A program made the position numbers and the translations under genes. The notes under the pieces were generated by a model that made no database searches, had not been told where the DNA came from, and saw only the letters and a program-made list of their open reading frames with translations. A stretch of 32,916 bases of DNA from an uncultured Spirochaetaceae bacterium (GTDB lineage: Bacteria; Spirochaetota; Spirochaetia; Treponematales; Treponemataceae), in NCBI GenBank assembly GCA_902783245.1, contig CACZQF010000072.1, positions 1 through 32,916 on the forward strand, written 5' to 3'. Below, one piece after another: positions 7,567 to 15,248 of the stretch; within the stretch, counting starts at the first letter, position 1; the number at the start of each line of letters is the position of its first letter.

Positions 7567-8304
7567 TTATTGTGAGAGCAGGAACCCGAAGCGCTCTGAA
7601 GCCGGTATGGAATCCGGCGCAAAGTAGTCGGGGTACTGCTTGATCATATCACCGATCTGGGTCTCCAGATTATGCAGGTGTGCTTTCAGCAGTATGCGGG
7701 CGGTATAGACGTCTTTTTGTGCGATTGCTTCTATAATACTATGATGCTGTGCAATGGTTGCCTGCGCTATGTCGGGCGTCCATATGGTAAGCAGTCGAAC
7801 GCGGGCATAGTGGGTGCTCAGGTTTTCGATGGTTTCCCAGCTCAGCGGCTGCTTGCCGATGGTGAACAGCAGTTTGTGGAAGTCGTTGTCCAGGCTCATG
7901 TGCTCAGACTGGTTTGCTGTGGTGGCTATATTGTTTTTCTGCTTTTCTATAATAAGCATGAGCGCCTGATGGTCGGCTTCTGTAAAGTTCTGGATTGTAT
8001 ACTCTATGATGGCGCTTTCAAGGCCTTCGCGTACAAAACGCTCCTGCTTGACCCGGTACAGGTCGATTTTGGAGATGACGGTATCCTTCTGCGGATGCAT
8101 TTCCACGAGCGCATCGCGCTGCAGACGGATAAATGCTTCGCGCACCGGTGTACGGCTTACCTGCAGCTTAGTGGCGATTTCCTGCGTACTGATGGCAGTA
8201 CCGGGCTTGAGCTGCAGGTTTATGATGCTCGATTTGAGTGCGGTGTATACAGCGTTCTGCACGCTGCCGTCGTTTTGTTTTGTTGCCGAAGACATTTTAG
8301 CCAT
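7567..8304 (-). CDS. GntR/FadR-type (FCD) regulator of the uronate genes
   Basis: A 245-residue transcription factor. The N-terminal winged helix-turn-helix contains ISTQEIATKLQVSRTPVREAFIRLQRDALVEM. The C-terminal FCD ligand domain carries the His/Asp pattern of metal-containing members: DNDFH, QHHSIIEAI and LKAHLHNLE. Such proteins often repress uronate and hexonate genes (UxuR, ExuR) and release DNA on binding a pathway acid. It is the last gene of the minus-strand cluster after dctP-dctQ-dctM, and it is the best candidate for binding the paired sites at 11369-11388 and 11565-11584. The start at 8304 (MAKMSS) is the first Met before the conserved domain outside the upstream hairpin; no Shine-Dalgarno is evident, and 8295 is an alternative. 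Family assignment is secure; its operators are inferred. Confidence 0.85.
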   Translation of the reverse strand: MAKMSSATKQNDGSVQNAVYTALKSSIINLQLKPGTAISTQEIATKLQVSRTPVREAFIRLQRDALVEMHPQKDTVISKIDLYRVKQERFVREGLESAIIEYTIQNFTEADHQALMLIIEKQKNNIATTANQSEHMSLDNDFHKLLFTIGKQPLSWETIENLSTHYARVRLLTIWTPDIAQATIAQHHSIIEAIAQKDVYTARILLKAHLHNLETQIGDMIKQYPDYFAPDSIPASERFGFLLSQ

Positions 8305-8334
8305 TTTATAGAATCTGTGTATGAAATGCAATAC

Positions 8335-8382
8335 AAACACATGACGGTGTATGCACTGGCGGTACATGCACCGCATGTGTTT
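8335..8382 (-). other. Long hairpin between dctM and the GntR gene
   Basis: AAACACATGACGGTG (8335-8349) is complementary to CACCGCATGTGTTT (8369-8382) apart from one extra A. Pairing continues inward with few mismatches to a TGGCG loop (8357-8361), giving about 20 pairs in 48 nt. It lies 15 nt after the dctM stop and 30 nt before the regulator start. Only a weak U-rich tail follows on the minus strand. It could lower read-through into the regulator, stabilise the dctPQM mRNA, or be an operator. Confidence 0.6.
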
Positions 8383-8396
8383 GCTTGCTGGAGGAG

Positions 8397-9680
8397 TTAC
8401 ATTCCGAACACAAGGTTCGGCAGCCACATGAACAGCTGCGGCAGGAATATCAGTACGGCGATCTCTGCAAGTACGGCCAGGAGGAAAGGTGCGGCCTCTT
8501 TTGTATATTCGTCGATCGGGCACTGGAGGATTGCGCATGAGCTGTACATGGCGGTTCCAACGGGAGGTGTCATACCGCCCAGCGTAACGGTCGTCATAAA
8601 GATGATGCCGAAGTGGACGGGATCCACGCCCATATTCTTTACGATCGGAAGGAATATGGGGGTCAGCAGCAGGGTATTTACTGTGCCTTCCATAAAGGTT
8701 CCTGCAATGAATACAAAAACCACTATGATGAACATGACGATATATTTATTGCTGCTGAGACCGGTTATAAAGTGCGACATGGTCTGGGGCACTTTGTCAT
8801 AGACAATGCCGTAGCCCAGAATGGCGCTTGTCATGATGATGAACAGGATGACGCCGTTGTCGCCGAGCGTTGTTTTGGTAACGTTCCACAGGCCTTTCCA
8901 TGTCAGTTCTTTGTAGACATATTTGCCGATGATGAATGCATAGACTACAGCGAATGCGCCCGCCTCACTTGCGGTGAAGATACCCAAACGGATGCCGCCG
9001 ATCAGAATGAGCGGGAAAAGCAGCGCCCAGATGCTGTCCTTGAATGCCTTCCATACATCTTTGAGGGTGGGCGGACATTCGTTTTCTACCGGATAGTTAC
9101 GGGTTTTGGCGATTTTCCATGAAGTGAACATAAGAATGGCGCACATGAACATGCCGGGAATAATACCTGCAAGGAAAAGTTTGCCGATGGAAACTTCTCC
9201 GGTTACGCCGTACAGAATGAGGCCGACTCCCGGCGGAATGGTCGCGGTGATCAGCGAGGTGATTGAGTTGACGGCACAGGCATAGCCTTTGGTATAGCCG
9301 CGCTTCAGCATGGCCGGGCCAAGAATACGTGTTTCCATGGCGGCGTCGGCGCAGGCTGAACCTGAGATACCGCCCATGAGCGTGGAAAGTACGCAGGATA
9401 CAAGGGCAAGACCGCCGGCCAGGTGTCCCGTGAGCACGTTGGCGAATTTAACAAGCCGTTTGGTAATGCCGGTTTCGTTCATAAGGTTTCCGGCAAGGAT
9501 AAAGAATGGAACCGCCAGCAGCGGGAAACTTTGCGTGCTGGCCACCATTTTCTGAATAGGAATGATCCATGATATGCCGTGCGTTACAACAAAGAACGCA
9601 AGGCTTGAAATGCCGATGGTGAATGCCAGAGGAACTCCGAGCAGCATCAGGACTATAAACAGTATTGCAACAATTCCCAT
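8397..9680 (-). CDS. dctM: TRAP transporter large permease DctM
   Basis: A 427-residue inner-membrane protein with about 12 hydrophobic segments, the normal length for TRAP DctM subunits, which carry ion-coupled substrate passage. Family features include the N-terminal GVPLAFTIG, the segment FPLLAVPFFILAGNLMNETGI near residues 50-70, the small-residue loop LMGGISGSACADAAM, and the C-terminal TPPVGTAMYSSCAI. Its ATG shares a base with the dctQ stop (TAATG) and has GGGAGG upstream, so translation is coupled. The cluster position beside uxuA/uxuB points to a uronate or related sugar acid as substrate. Confidence 0.93.
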   Translation of the reverse strand: MGIVAILFIVLMLLGVPLAFTIGISSLAFFVVTHGISWIIPIQKMVASTQSFPLLAVPFFILAGNLMNETGITKRLVKFANVLTGHLAGGLALVSCVLSTLMGGISGSACADAAMETRILGPAMLKRGYTKGYACAVNSITSLITATIPPGVGLILYGVTGEVSIGKLFLAGIIPGMFMCAILMFTSWKIAKTRNYPVENECPPTLKDVWKAFKDSIWALLFPLILIGGIRLGIFTASEAGAFAVVYAFIIGKYVYKELTWKGLWNVTKTTLGDNGVILFIIMTSAILGYGIVYDKVPQTMSHFITGLSSNKYIVMFIIVVFVFIAGTFMEGTVNTLLLTPIFLPIVKNMGVDPVHFGIIFMTTVTLGGMTPPVGTAMYSSCAILQCPIDEYTKEAAPFLLAVLAEIAVLIFLPQLFMWLPNLVFGM

Positions 9681-10192
9681 TAGTTTCCTCCCGAAGTGGT
9701 TTCAGCGGACACGGCACTGTCAGCAGTACTGTCCTTTTTTTGGAACAGTGCGATGAACTGCTCCAGAATAGACAGCAGCATGCAGATTGAAAGTGCTGGA
9801 ACTGCCGCCGTGGCATATGAATAGCTTATGCGAAGCGTCTGATATTTTCTTAAATAATTCATTTTGCACAGATGCGCTCCCCAGAAGAAGATAAAGATAA
9901 TGAATGCCGCGCAAAGTATATAGGAAAATACTACAAGTATTTTCTGCACCGGCTTGGGAAAGCGCTCAGAAAGCAGCGTCACACCCATGTGCGCTTTGTT
10001 TTTTAAGGCTATGTCAGCACCGATCATGCTGATCCAGATAAAAAGCAGCTGTGAAGCGTCAACGCTCCACACGAGCGGATGCTTGAACACCCGCAGAACG
10101 GCAGAAAGAAATACCAGTACTACGATCGTTATGAGCATGACCGTACCGATTGCATATTCTGCCTTTTTTATCAATGCATTCAGTTTTTTCAT
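9680..10192 (-). CDS. dctQ: TRAP transporter small permease DctQ
   Basis: A 170-residue membrane protein with four predicted transmembrane segments (about 13-33, 45-62, 85-105 and 122-145), typical of TRAP DctQ. The family signature FIWISMIGADIALKNKAHMGV (W53, H68) lies on segment 2 and its loop. It pairs with DctM to form the membrane unit. It lies between dctP and dctM in the same operon, separated from dctP by a strong hairpin, so it is probably made at a much lower level than the binding protein. Confidence 0.9.
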   Translation of the reverse strand: MKKLNALIKKAEYAIGTVMLITIVVLVFLSAVLRVFKHPLVWSVDASQLLFIWISMIGADIALKNKAHMGVTLLSERFPKPVQKILVVFSYILCAAFIIFIFFWGAHLCKMNYLRKYQTLRISYSYATAAVPALSICMLLSILEQFIALFQKKDSTADSAVSAETTSGGN

Positions 10193-10237
10193 TTAATATG
10201 ACTCCGTGCTTCATTAGGCAACCTGAGGTTACGGGCA

Positions 10238-10267
10238 GGCCGGACGACAGGAGTCCGGCCTTTTTTT
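10238..10267. terminator. Strong hairpin between dctP and dctQ
   Basis: GGCCGGAC (10238-10245) and GTCCGGCC (10253-10260) form a perfect 8-bp stem with a 7-nt loop. On the plus strand it is followed by seven Ts, a textbook terminator for that direction. On the minus strand, the sense of dctPQM, the hairpin has an A-run before it and no U-run after it, so it would act as a 3' stabiliser of dctP mRNA or a partial stop while blocking antisense transcription. Confidence 0.7.
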
Positions 10268-10315
10268 GTTCTATTAGATAGATTTGAGTGCAGGTTTTGT
10301 CAGCCTGTCTGTGTA

Positions 10316-11311
10316 TTACTGACCTACTGCCTTGTCTATCTGCTTTTTGATTTCGGTCCAGCCCATCTTTTCATAGACGGCGGCTGTAGCTTCAATGAAG
10401 GGCTTTTTATCTACGTCCACAAAGATAAGGCCTTTCTTTGCCATGTCGGCGTTGAATTCTTTTTCCTTCTGGAGTGTAAGCTCGGTGGCGTAGTCACCTG
10501 CTTTTACAGAGTCTGCGATAAGAATCTTTTTGTATTCATCGGGCAGTGTCTGGAACCATTTTTCGCTGATAACAAGTCCGGTGTACAGCAGGAAGTGCTC
10601 GGTCTTTGCCAGATACTTGGTTACTTCAAACAGTGATGAACCGTATACGGCGGTGGTCTGTGCTTCTACGCTGTCGATAACCTTGCTCTGGAGTCCGCTG
10701 TATGCTTCGCTCCACGGCAGTGATGTAGGAGTTGTTCCGAGTGCTTTCATGCTTTCCTGTGCTACGGTGCTACCCATGGTGCGTACGCGCAGGCCTTTCA
10801 GGTCCTCAATCTTTTCTACCTTTTTGTTGGTCAAGAAGTTACGTGCACCCTGGTACCAGTTGCAGCCGAGGTCGCGCAGACCGTGGGTGGCCAGCTCGCT
10901 GTCCCATTTTTTGAACATGTCCGTCTCGATGAACTTACGTGCGTTCTTAACGCTGTTGAAAACATAAGGACCGGCATAGATTGCCATGTCAGGTACGTAG
11001 TCGGCCAGCATACCGGTGTCGATGATGACGCCTACGTTTGCGCCGCTTTTTGCCTGTTCAAGTACATCGGCGGTGTCGCCGAGCAGACTTGACGGGTAGA
11101 CCGTTATCTGTACGTTGCCGTTGGTGTCTTTAAGAACATCCTCGGCGAGTTTGTTCAGACCGACGGAGATTGGATCTGTATCCGTCAATACAGTGCTCAG
11201 GTTGAGTCTGTAGGTTTCCTGCTTTTCCGCACCCTTTGTATCCTTTGATCCGCCTGCAAACAGAGCCGCAGCCATGCAGATTGCCGCAGCTGTCAATACA
11301 CTTTTTTTCAT
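10316..11311 (-). CDS. dctP: TRAP substrate-binding protein DctP (uronate type)
   Basis: A 331-residue periplasmic binding protein. The signal peptide MKKSVLTAAAICMAAALFAGG has Gly where a lipoprotein would have Cys, so the mature protein is probably soluble. The mature domain has the DctP pattern: DPISVGLNKLAEDV near the start, GARNFLTNKK, and DLKGLRVRTMGS with the conserved Arg that grips a carboxylate. The start at 11311 follows AAGGAGG at proper spacing; an in-frame ATG at 11347 lacks one. It is expressed from a promoter divergent from uxuA and covered by a shared operator. With UxuA/UxuB next door, glucuronate, galacturonate or a related acid is likely; binding residues alone do not tell which. 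Confidence 0.9.
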   Translation of the reverse strand: MKKSVLTAAAICMAAALFAGGSKDTKGAEKQETYRLNLSTVLTDTDPISVGLNKLAEDVLKDTNGNVQITVYPSSLLGDTADVLEQAKSGANVGVIIDTGMLADYVPDMAIYAGPYVFNSVKNARKFIETDMFKKWDSELATHGLRDLGCNWYQGARNFLTNKKVEKIEDLKGLRVRTMGSTVAQESMKALGTTPTSLPWSEAYSGLQSKVIDSVEAQTTAVYGSSLFEVTKYLAKTEHFLLYTGLVISEKWFQTLPDEYKKILIADSVKAGDYATELTLQKEKEFNADMAKKGLIFVDVDKKPFIEATAAVYEKMGWTEIKKQIDKAVGQ

Positions 11312-11368
11312 ATGTACCTCCTTACTCATGACATAAAAGTGATTCATGCCGCAGCACTAAAAGGTGTT

Positions 11369-11413
11369 ACTGGCATGTCAGTTAGAGTGTACCACGAAAT
11401 TCTGTGCTGTCAA
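11369..11413 (-). promoter_or_regulatory. dctP promoter with overlapping operator
   Basis: On the minus strand TTGACA (11408-11413), a 16-bp spacer and TACACT (11386-11391) form a sigma-70 promoter. Overlapping the -10 and extending downstream is ACTCTAACTGACATGCCAGT (11369-11388), matching the site over the uxuA promoter in 15 of 20 positions. Repressor binding here would block transcription. Confidence 0.7.
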
Positions 11414-11414
11414 G

Positions 11415-11550
11415 CAAATTCTGTAATTTTTTTATATTTTTTGTTATTTGTCTGTAACTTGTGTATATATAATGAAATAAGTGTTAAAAATATGCGATAT
11501 ACTCTTTGTTCAGTGTGTATGAATTTGCAGCGTTTTTACAGATTTTTTTC
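11415..11550. other. A/T-rich spacer between divergent promoters
   Basis: About 135 bp of very A/T-rich DNA between the dctP and uxuA promoters, unlike the surrounding GC-richer DNA. It could supply UP-element or bending functions. No gene was recognised in it. Confidence 0.4.
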
Positions 11551-11584
11551 TTGACAACTGTATAAACTCTAACTAATATGTTAG
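11551..11584 (+). promoter_or_regulatory. uxuA promoter with overlapping operator
   Basis: TTGACA (11551-11556), a 17-bp spacer and TAATAT (11574-11579) form a near-consensus promoter. The inverted repeat CTAAC-TAATAT-GTTAG (11569-11584) encloses the -10, as part of ACTCTAACTAATATGTTAGT. The site shares ACTCTAACT, ATG and AGT with the dctP site, and is the likely GntR operator. Confidence 0.75.
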
Positions 11585-11695
11585 TGTATGTCTGCTTGAT
11601 CTCCAGCATGTGCAGGATGCAGTGCAGGGAAACGTGCGTTTTTACATATATGACGCGCTCATACAGTATAAAAAAGATACGGAGGACAGAGTCTT

Positions 11696-12772
11696 ATGAA
11701 AATGACTATGCGATGGTACGGTAGTAAATATGATACCGTTACTTTGAACCAGATACGGCAGGTGTGCTATGTAAAGGGTGTGATTTCAATGCTGTATGAC
11801 AAGCTTCCGGGACAGGTCTGGGAATATGATGAGATCAAAGCTTTAAAAGAAGAGATAGAAAAAGAGGATCTGACGCTGGACGGTATTGAAAGCGTGAATG
11901 TGAGCGATGCCATAAAGACGGGCAGCGCCGAGCGCGACAAAGATATTGATGCCTATATCAAGAGCCTTGAGAATCTTGGAAAAAATGACGTGCATATGGT
12001 GTGCTATAACTTTATGCCTGTGTTTGACTGGACGCGTACCGAGCTTGCACGCCGCCGTCCCGATGGTTCGACGGTGCTGGCATACAGCCAGAAGGCGATT
12101 GATAAGATTGATCCGGCCAAGATGTTTGACTCGATCTCCGGCGATATGAACGGCGCCGTTATGCCGGGCTGGGAACCGGAGCGCATGGCGAAGATTAAAG
12201 ATCTGTTCGCATTGTACAAGGATATCGGCGAGGAGCAGCTGTTCGCAAACCTTAAATACTTCCTTGAAGCCATCATGCCTGTGTGCGACAAGTATAACAT
12301 CAATATGGCCATTCATCCTGATGATCCTGCATGGAGCGTTTTCGGGCTGCCGAGAATCATCACGAGCCTGCCGAACCTGCAGCGTATGATGAGCATGGTG
12401 GATAATCCGCATAACGGTGTTACGCTGTGCTCCGGCTCTTACGGAACCAATCCGGCCAATGATCTGCCCGCCACCATCCGTGCGCTTAAAGGCAGAATTC
12501 ACTTTGCGCATGTGCGCAACCTTAAGTTCAATGACGGCAAAAAGGACTTTGAGGAAGCAACGCATCTGAGCAGTGACGGTTCATTCGATATGTATGAAAT
12601 CGTCAAGGCGCTGTATGAGATCGGCTTTGAAGGCCCCATCCGTCCAGATCACGGACGTATGCTGTGGGGGGAGAAGGCTATGCCCGGCTATGGTCTGTAC
12701 GACCGCGCGCTCGGAGCTGCATATATCTGCGGTCTGTGGGAAGCGGTTGAAAAGAACAGCAAGCGGTCTTAA
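11696..12772 (+). CDS. uxuA: Mannonate dehydratase
   Basis: A 358-residue TIM-barrel enzyme converting D-mannonate to 2-keto-3-deoxy-D-gluconate plus water with a divalent metal. Seen in sequence: MRWYGS near the N-terminus, CYNFMPVFDWTR (103-114), HPDDP (H207, D209-D210), LCSGSYG (C245), HFAHVRN (H272) and RPDHG (D318-H319). These are the conserved metal and acid-base segments of the UxuA family, and the length fits its shorter members. GGAGG at 11681-11685 supports the ATG at 11696. It is first in an operon with uxuB. Expression is probably repressed until a uronate is present, through the site over the promoter. Confidence 0.96.
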   Translation: MKMTMRWYGSKYDTVTLNQIRQVCYVKGVISMLYDKLPGQVWEYDEIKALKEEIEKEDLTLDGIESVNVSDAIKTGSAERDKDIDAYIKSLENLGKNDVHMVCYNFMPVFDWTRTELARRRPDGSTVLAYSQKAIDKIDPAKMFDSISGDMNGAVMPGWEPERMAKIKDLFALYKDIGEEQLFANLKYFLEAIMPVCDKYNINMAIHPDDPAWSVFGLPRIITSLPNLQRMMSMVDNPHNGVTLCSGSYGTNPANDLPATIRALKGRIHFAHVRNLKFNDGKKDFEEATHLSSDGSFDMYEIVKALYEIGFEGPIRPDHGRMLWGEKAMPGYGLYDRALGAAYICGLWEAVEKNSKRS

Positions 12773-12790
12773 TATTGCAGCAGGCTGCGG

Positions 12791-12816
12791 AGGACGCAGT
12801 CCCGGGGCTGTGTCCT
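12791..12816 (+). other. Hairpin between uxuA and uxuB
   Basis: AGGACGCAG (12791-12799) pairs with CTGTGTCCT (12808-12816), one wobble pair, 8-nt loop. There is no U-run, so it is likely an intercistronic stabiliser or processing site rather than a terminator. Confidence 0.45.
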
Positions 12817-12850
12817 GCATATTTGTAACAATTCGTTCGGGGGAACTGAT

Positions 12851-14461
12851 ATGGAATTATCATTACAAGGCATTGCGAATAAAAAGGAGTGGCAGGACAA
12901 GGGCTTTGCCCTGCCGTCATATGATATCAAGGCTGTTGCAGAGCGTACCAGAAAGAATCCTGTGTGGGTTCATTTTGGGGTAGGAAATATTTTCCGCATC
13001 TTTATCGGCGGACTGGCCGATACGCTGCTGAATACGGGCGCAGCGGATAAAGGCATAACCTGTGTGGAAAGCTTTGATTTTGATATTGTGGATAAGATTT
13101 ATGACGCGTATGACAATCTGGTGCTGGGCGTGACGCTTAAGGCTGACGGCTCCACGGAAAAACGGATTATCGGATCTTTGACGGAGGCCGTTAAGGCAAG
13201 ATCATCCGTCGCTGAGGACTGGAACCGTCTGAAGGCGATTTTTGCAGATCCGGGACTTCAGATGGTGTCATTTACTATTACGGAAAAAGGTTATGCCCTG
13301 AAAGGCGCGGACGGTACTTATTTTCCGTTTATCGCCGCTGATATAGAAAAAGGGCCGGAAGCTCCGGTGTCTGCCATGGCGGTGGTGTGCGCGCTGCTGT
13401 TCCACCGGTATAAGAGCGGAAAGATGCCGATTGCCGTGGTAAGCATGGACAACTGCTCCCATAATGGCGAAAAGCTTAAGGCTGCGGTTACGGCCATGGC
13501 GGCGGAATGGGAGGCTAAGGGATTTGTAGACAGCGGCTTTACCGCCTATCTGAATGATGAGTCCGTGGTGTCGTTCCCGTGGTCTATGATCGATAAGATT
13601 ACCCCGCGGCCTGCGGATTCTGTGTGCGCGGAGCTTAAAAAGCTGGGTGTGGAGCATATTGAGCCGGTTATTACGTCCAAAAAGACATATATTGCACCGT
13701 TCGTGAATGCGGAAGGACCTCAGTATCTGGTTGTGGAGGATCGGTTCCCCAACGGCCGGCCGGCGCTGGAAAAGGCGGGCGTGTATTTTACTGACCGCGA
13801 TACAGTGAACAAGGTTGAGCGCATGAAGGTGACTACGTGTCTGAATCCGCTGCACACCGCGCTTGCCGTGTACGGCTGCGTGCTCGGATATACGCTTATT
13901 GCCGATGAGATGCGTGATCCCGAGCTGAACAAGCTGGTGCATCAGATAGGACCGGTGGAGGGTATGCCGGTGGTCACCGATCCCGGTATCCTGTCTCCCC
14001 AGAAGTTCGTTGATGAGGTTATCAATGTGCGTATTCCCAATCCGTTTATGCCCGATACCCCGCAGCGCATCGCCACTGATACCTCCCAGAAAGTAGGCAT
14101 CCGGTATGGCGAGACGATTAAGTCCTATGTTGAAAAATACGGTGATGCGAAAAAACTGAAGGCCATTCCGCTTGCCATTGCGGGCTGGTGCCGCTATCTG
14201 CTCGGTGTTGATGACTCCGGTAATCCGTTTGAACTTTCTCCTGATCCTATGTTGCAGACGCTGCGGCCGGTTTTGGAAGGGGTTACGGTAGGTAAGCCGG
14301 AAAGCTACACGGGGCAGCTTGCATCCATTCTTTCGAATGCAAATATATTCGGAATTGACCTGTACAAAGCAGGCATCGGAGAAGAGATAGAAGGTATGTT
14401 CCGCGAGCTGATCGCCGGAAAGGGTGCTGTACGCGCAGTGCTTAAAAAGTACATGGCGTAG
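12851..14461 (+). CDS. uxuB: Fructuronate reductase / mannonate oxidoreductase
   Basis: A 536-residue member of the mannitol dehydrogenase family (long-chain polyol dehydrogenases). It reduces D-fructuronate to D-mannonate with NADH, the step before UxuA. The N-terminal nucleotide-binding region contains VHFGVGNIFR, a variant of FGxGNFxRAF. The middle has SMDNCSHNG, and the catalytic segment VERMKVTTCLNPLHTALAVYGC carries K326, N332 and H335. Typical UxuB proteins are around 480-540 residues. The start follows GGGGGAACTGAT. UxaC (uronate isomerase), the 2-keto-3-deoxygluconate kinase and the aldolase are not in this window; galacturonate would also need a tagaturonate route (UxaB/UxaA or an epimerase). 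Confidence 0.93.
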   Translation: MELSLQGIANKKEWQDKGFALPSYDIKAVAERTRKNPVWVHFGVGNIFRIFIGGLADTLLNTGAADKGITCVESFDFDIVDKIYDAYDNLVLGVTLKADGSTEKRIIGSLTEAVKARSSVAEDWNRLKAIFADPGLQMVSFTITEKGYALKGADGTYFPFIAADIEKGPEAPVSAMAVVCALLFHRYKSGKMPIAVVSMDNCSHNGEKLKAAVTAMAAEWEAKGFVDSGFTAYLNDESVVSFPWSMIDKITPRPADSVCAELKKLGVEHIEPVITSKKTYIAPFVNAEGPQYLVVEDRFPNGRPALEKAGVYFTDRDTVNKVERMKVTTCLNPLHTALAVYGCVLGYTLIADEMRDPELNKLVHQIGPVEGMPVVTDPGILSPQKFVDEVINVRIPNPFMPDTPQRIATDTSQKVGIRYGETIKSYVEKYGDAKKLKAIPLAIAGWCRYLLGVDDSGNPFELSPDPMLQTLRPVLEGVTVGKPESYTGQLASILSNANIFGIDLYKAGIGEEIEGMFRELIAGKGAVRAVLKKYMA

Positions 14462-14470
14462 TACCTGCAT

Positions 14471-14513
14471 GCCGGACGAACCGCCGCAGCGGAGCTGCAA
14501 TGATTCGTCCGGC
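14471..14513 (+). other. Branched inverted repeat after uxuB
   Basis: GCCGGACGAA (14471-14480) is perfectly complementary to TTCGTCCGGC (14504-14513), with an inner GCAGC/GCTGC stem. It starts 9 nt after the uxuB stop codon. No U-run follows, so read-through into the DUF624 gene is possible at reduced level. Confidence 0.6.
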
Positions 14514-14618
14514 TGTGCGCCTGTATCGGACGTCAGTGCTGCGCGGGCAGCTGAACGGCTGTTGTACCTGTCTGTTTGACAATCAGAAGGTTGTGGCATA
14601 TGATGGCGTTCGGAATCT

Positions 14619-15233
14619 ATGAAATTAAAAAATCTGTTTAATCCTGAGAATCGTTTCTGGTCTTTTATTGACAAGCTGGTGGATGTATGCGTGCTTGCGG
14701 TGTGCTGGATTGTGGCATCGCTGCCTGTGGTTACCTGCGGGGCGGCTACGGTTGCGGCGCTTTCGTTCATGCTCCGACAGGTGGACGATACCGAGTCATA
14801 CGCGGTGCGTACTTTCAGGAAGGTGTTTGTAAGCCGTTTTAAAAAAGCGACGTTTTTGTGGCTCTGTTTTGCCAGCGGCATGCTGCTGTTCGGCGCGGAC
14901 TTTTATGCGCTGCTGTTCTTCCGGTTTCCGAAAGGAGTACATGTCGTTGCGTTCGCGCTGACGCTATGCTGTTTTTTTGTGTTTGCCATCTCATTTTTAT
15001 ATGCGTTTGCACTTTTGGCGTGCTTTGATACCGGTGGTCTGCGTGCGGTGAAGGACGGTATGGTCATGGCATTCCAGCATCCTGTCGCCACGGTGGAGAT
15101 GCTGCTTGTTTTTGCGGTTGCCGCGGGACTTTCGTATCTGCGGCCGCTGCTGTCTCCGTTTTTCTTTGCATATGCGTTGTTTGCCTGCGCGTATGTGTTC
15201 AGGCATGTTTTTGCCGCCTATGCGGACATGTAG
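14619..15233 (+). CDS. DUF624 (YesL-like) membrane protein
   Basis: A 204-residue inner-membrane protein with about five hydrophobic segments (near 25-45, 80-103, 108-133, 150-165 and 170-198). The opening NLFNPENRFWSFIDKLVDVCVLAVCWIVASLPVVTCGAAT is characteristic of the DUF624/YesL family, which is found beside pectin and rhamnogalacturonan genes in Bacillus and other bacteria. Its biochemical role is not established; an accessory function in oligosaccharide uptake has been suggested by context. Here it follows uxuA-uxuB after a hairpin, consistent with a pectin/uronate locus. The ribosome site is weak. It ends 15 bp before the convergent LacI gene. Confidence 0.85.
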   Translation: MKLKNLFNPENRFWSFIDKLVDVCVLAVCWIVASLPVVTCGAATVAALSFMLRQVDDTESYAVRTFRKVFVSRFKKATFLWLCFASGMLLFGADFYALLFFRFPKGVHVVAFALTLCCFFVFAISFLYAFALLACFDTGGLRAVKDGMVMAFQHPVATVEMLLVFAVAAGLSYLRPLLSPFFFAYALFACAYVFRHVFAAYADM

Positions 15234-15248
15234 GCGCCGGCGGGGCTG

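Noticed and set aside
8305-8538. N-terminal extension of the GntR regulator
   Set aside because: It would run through the long hairpin and the 3' end of dctM, and the added residues resemble no GntR protein.
7672-8802. 376-codon plus-strand open frame opposite the GntR and dctM genes
   Set aside because: Both minus-strand genes have clear family motifs; this frame shows none and is Cys/His/Phe-rich shadow sequence.
10238-10267. Simple terminator ending the dctP transcript
   Set aside because: The T-run is on the plus strand only; for the minus-strand operon it follows no U-run, so ordinary termination is doubtful and read-through to dctQ is expected.
13268-14881. 537-codon open frame on the minus strand
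   Set aside because: It lies opposite uxuB and the DUF624 gene, is rich in His/Arg as expected of a shadow frame, and has no recognisable domain.
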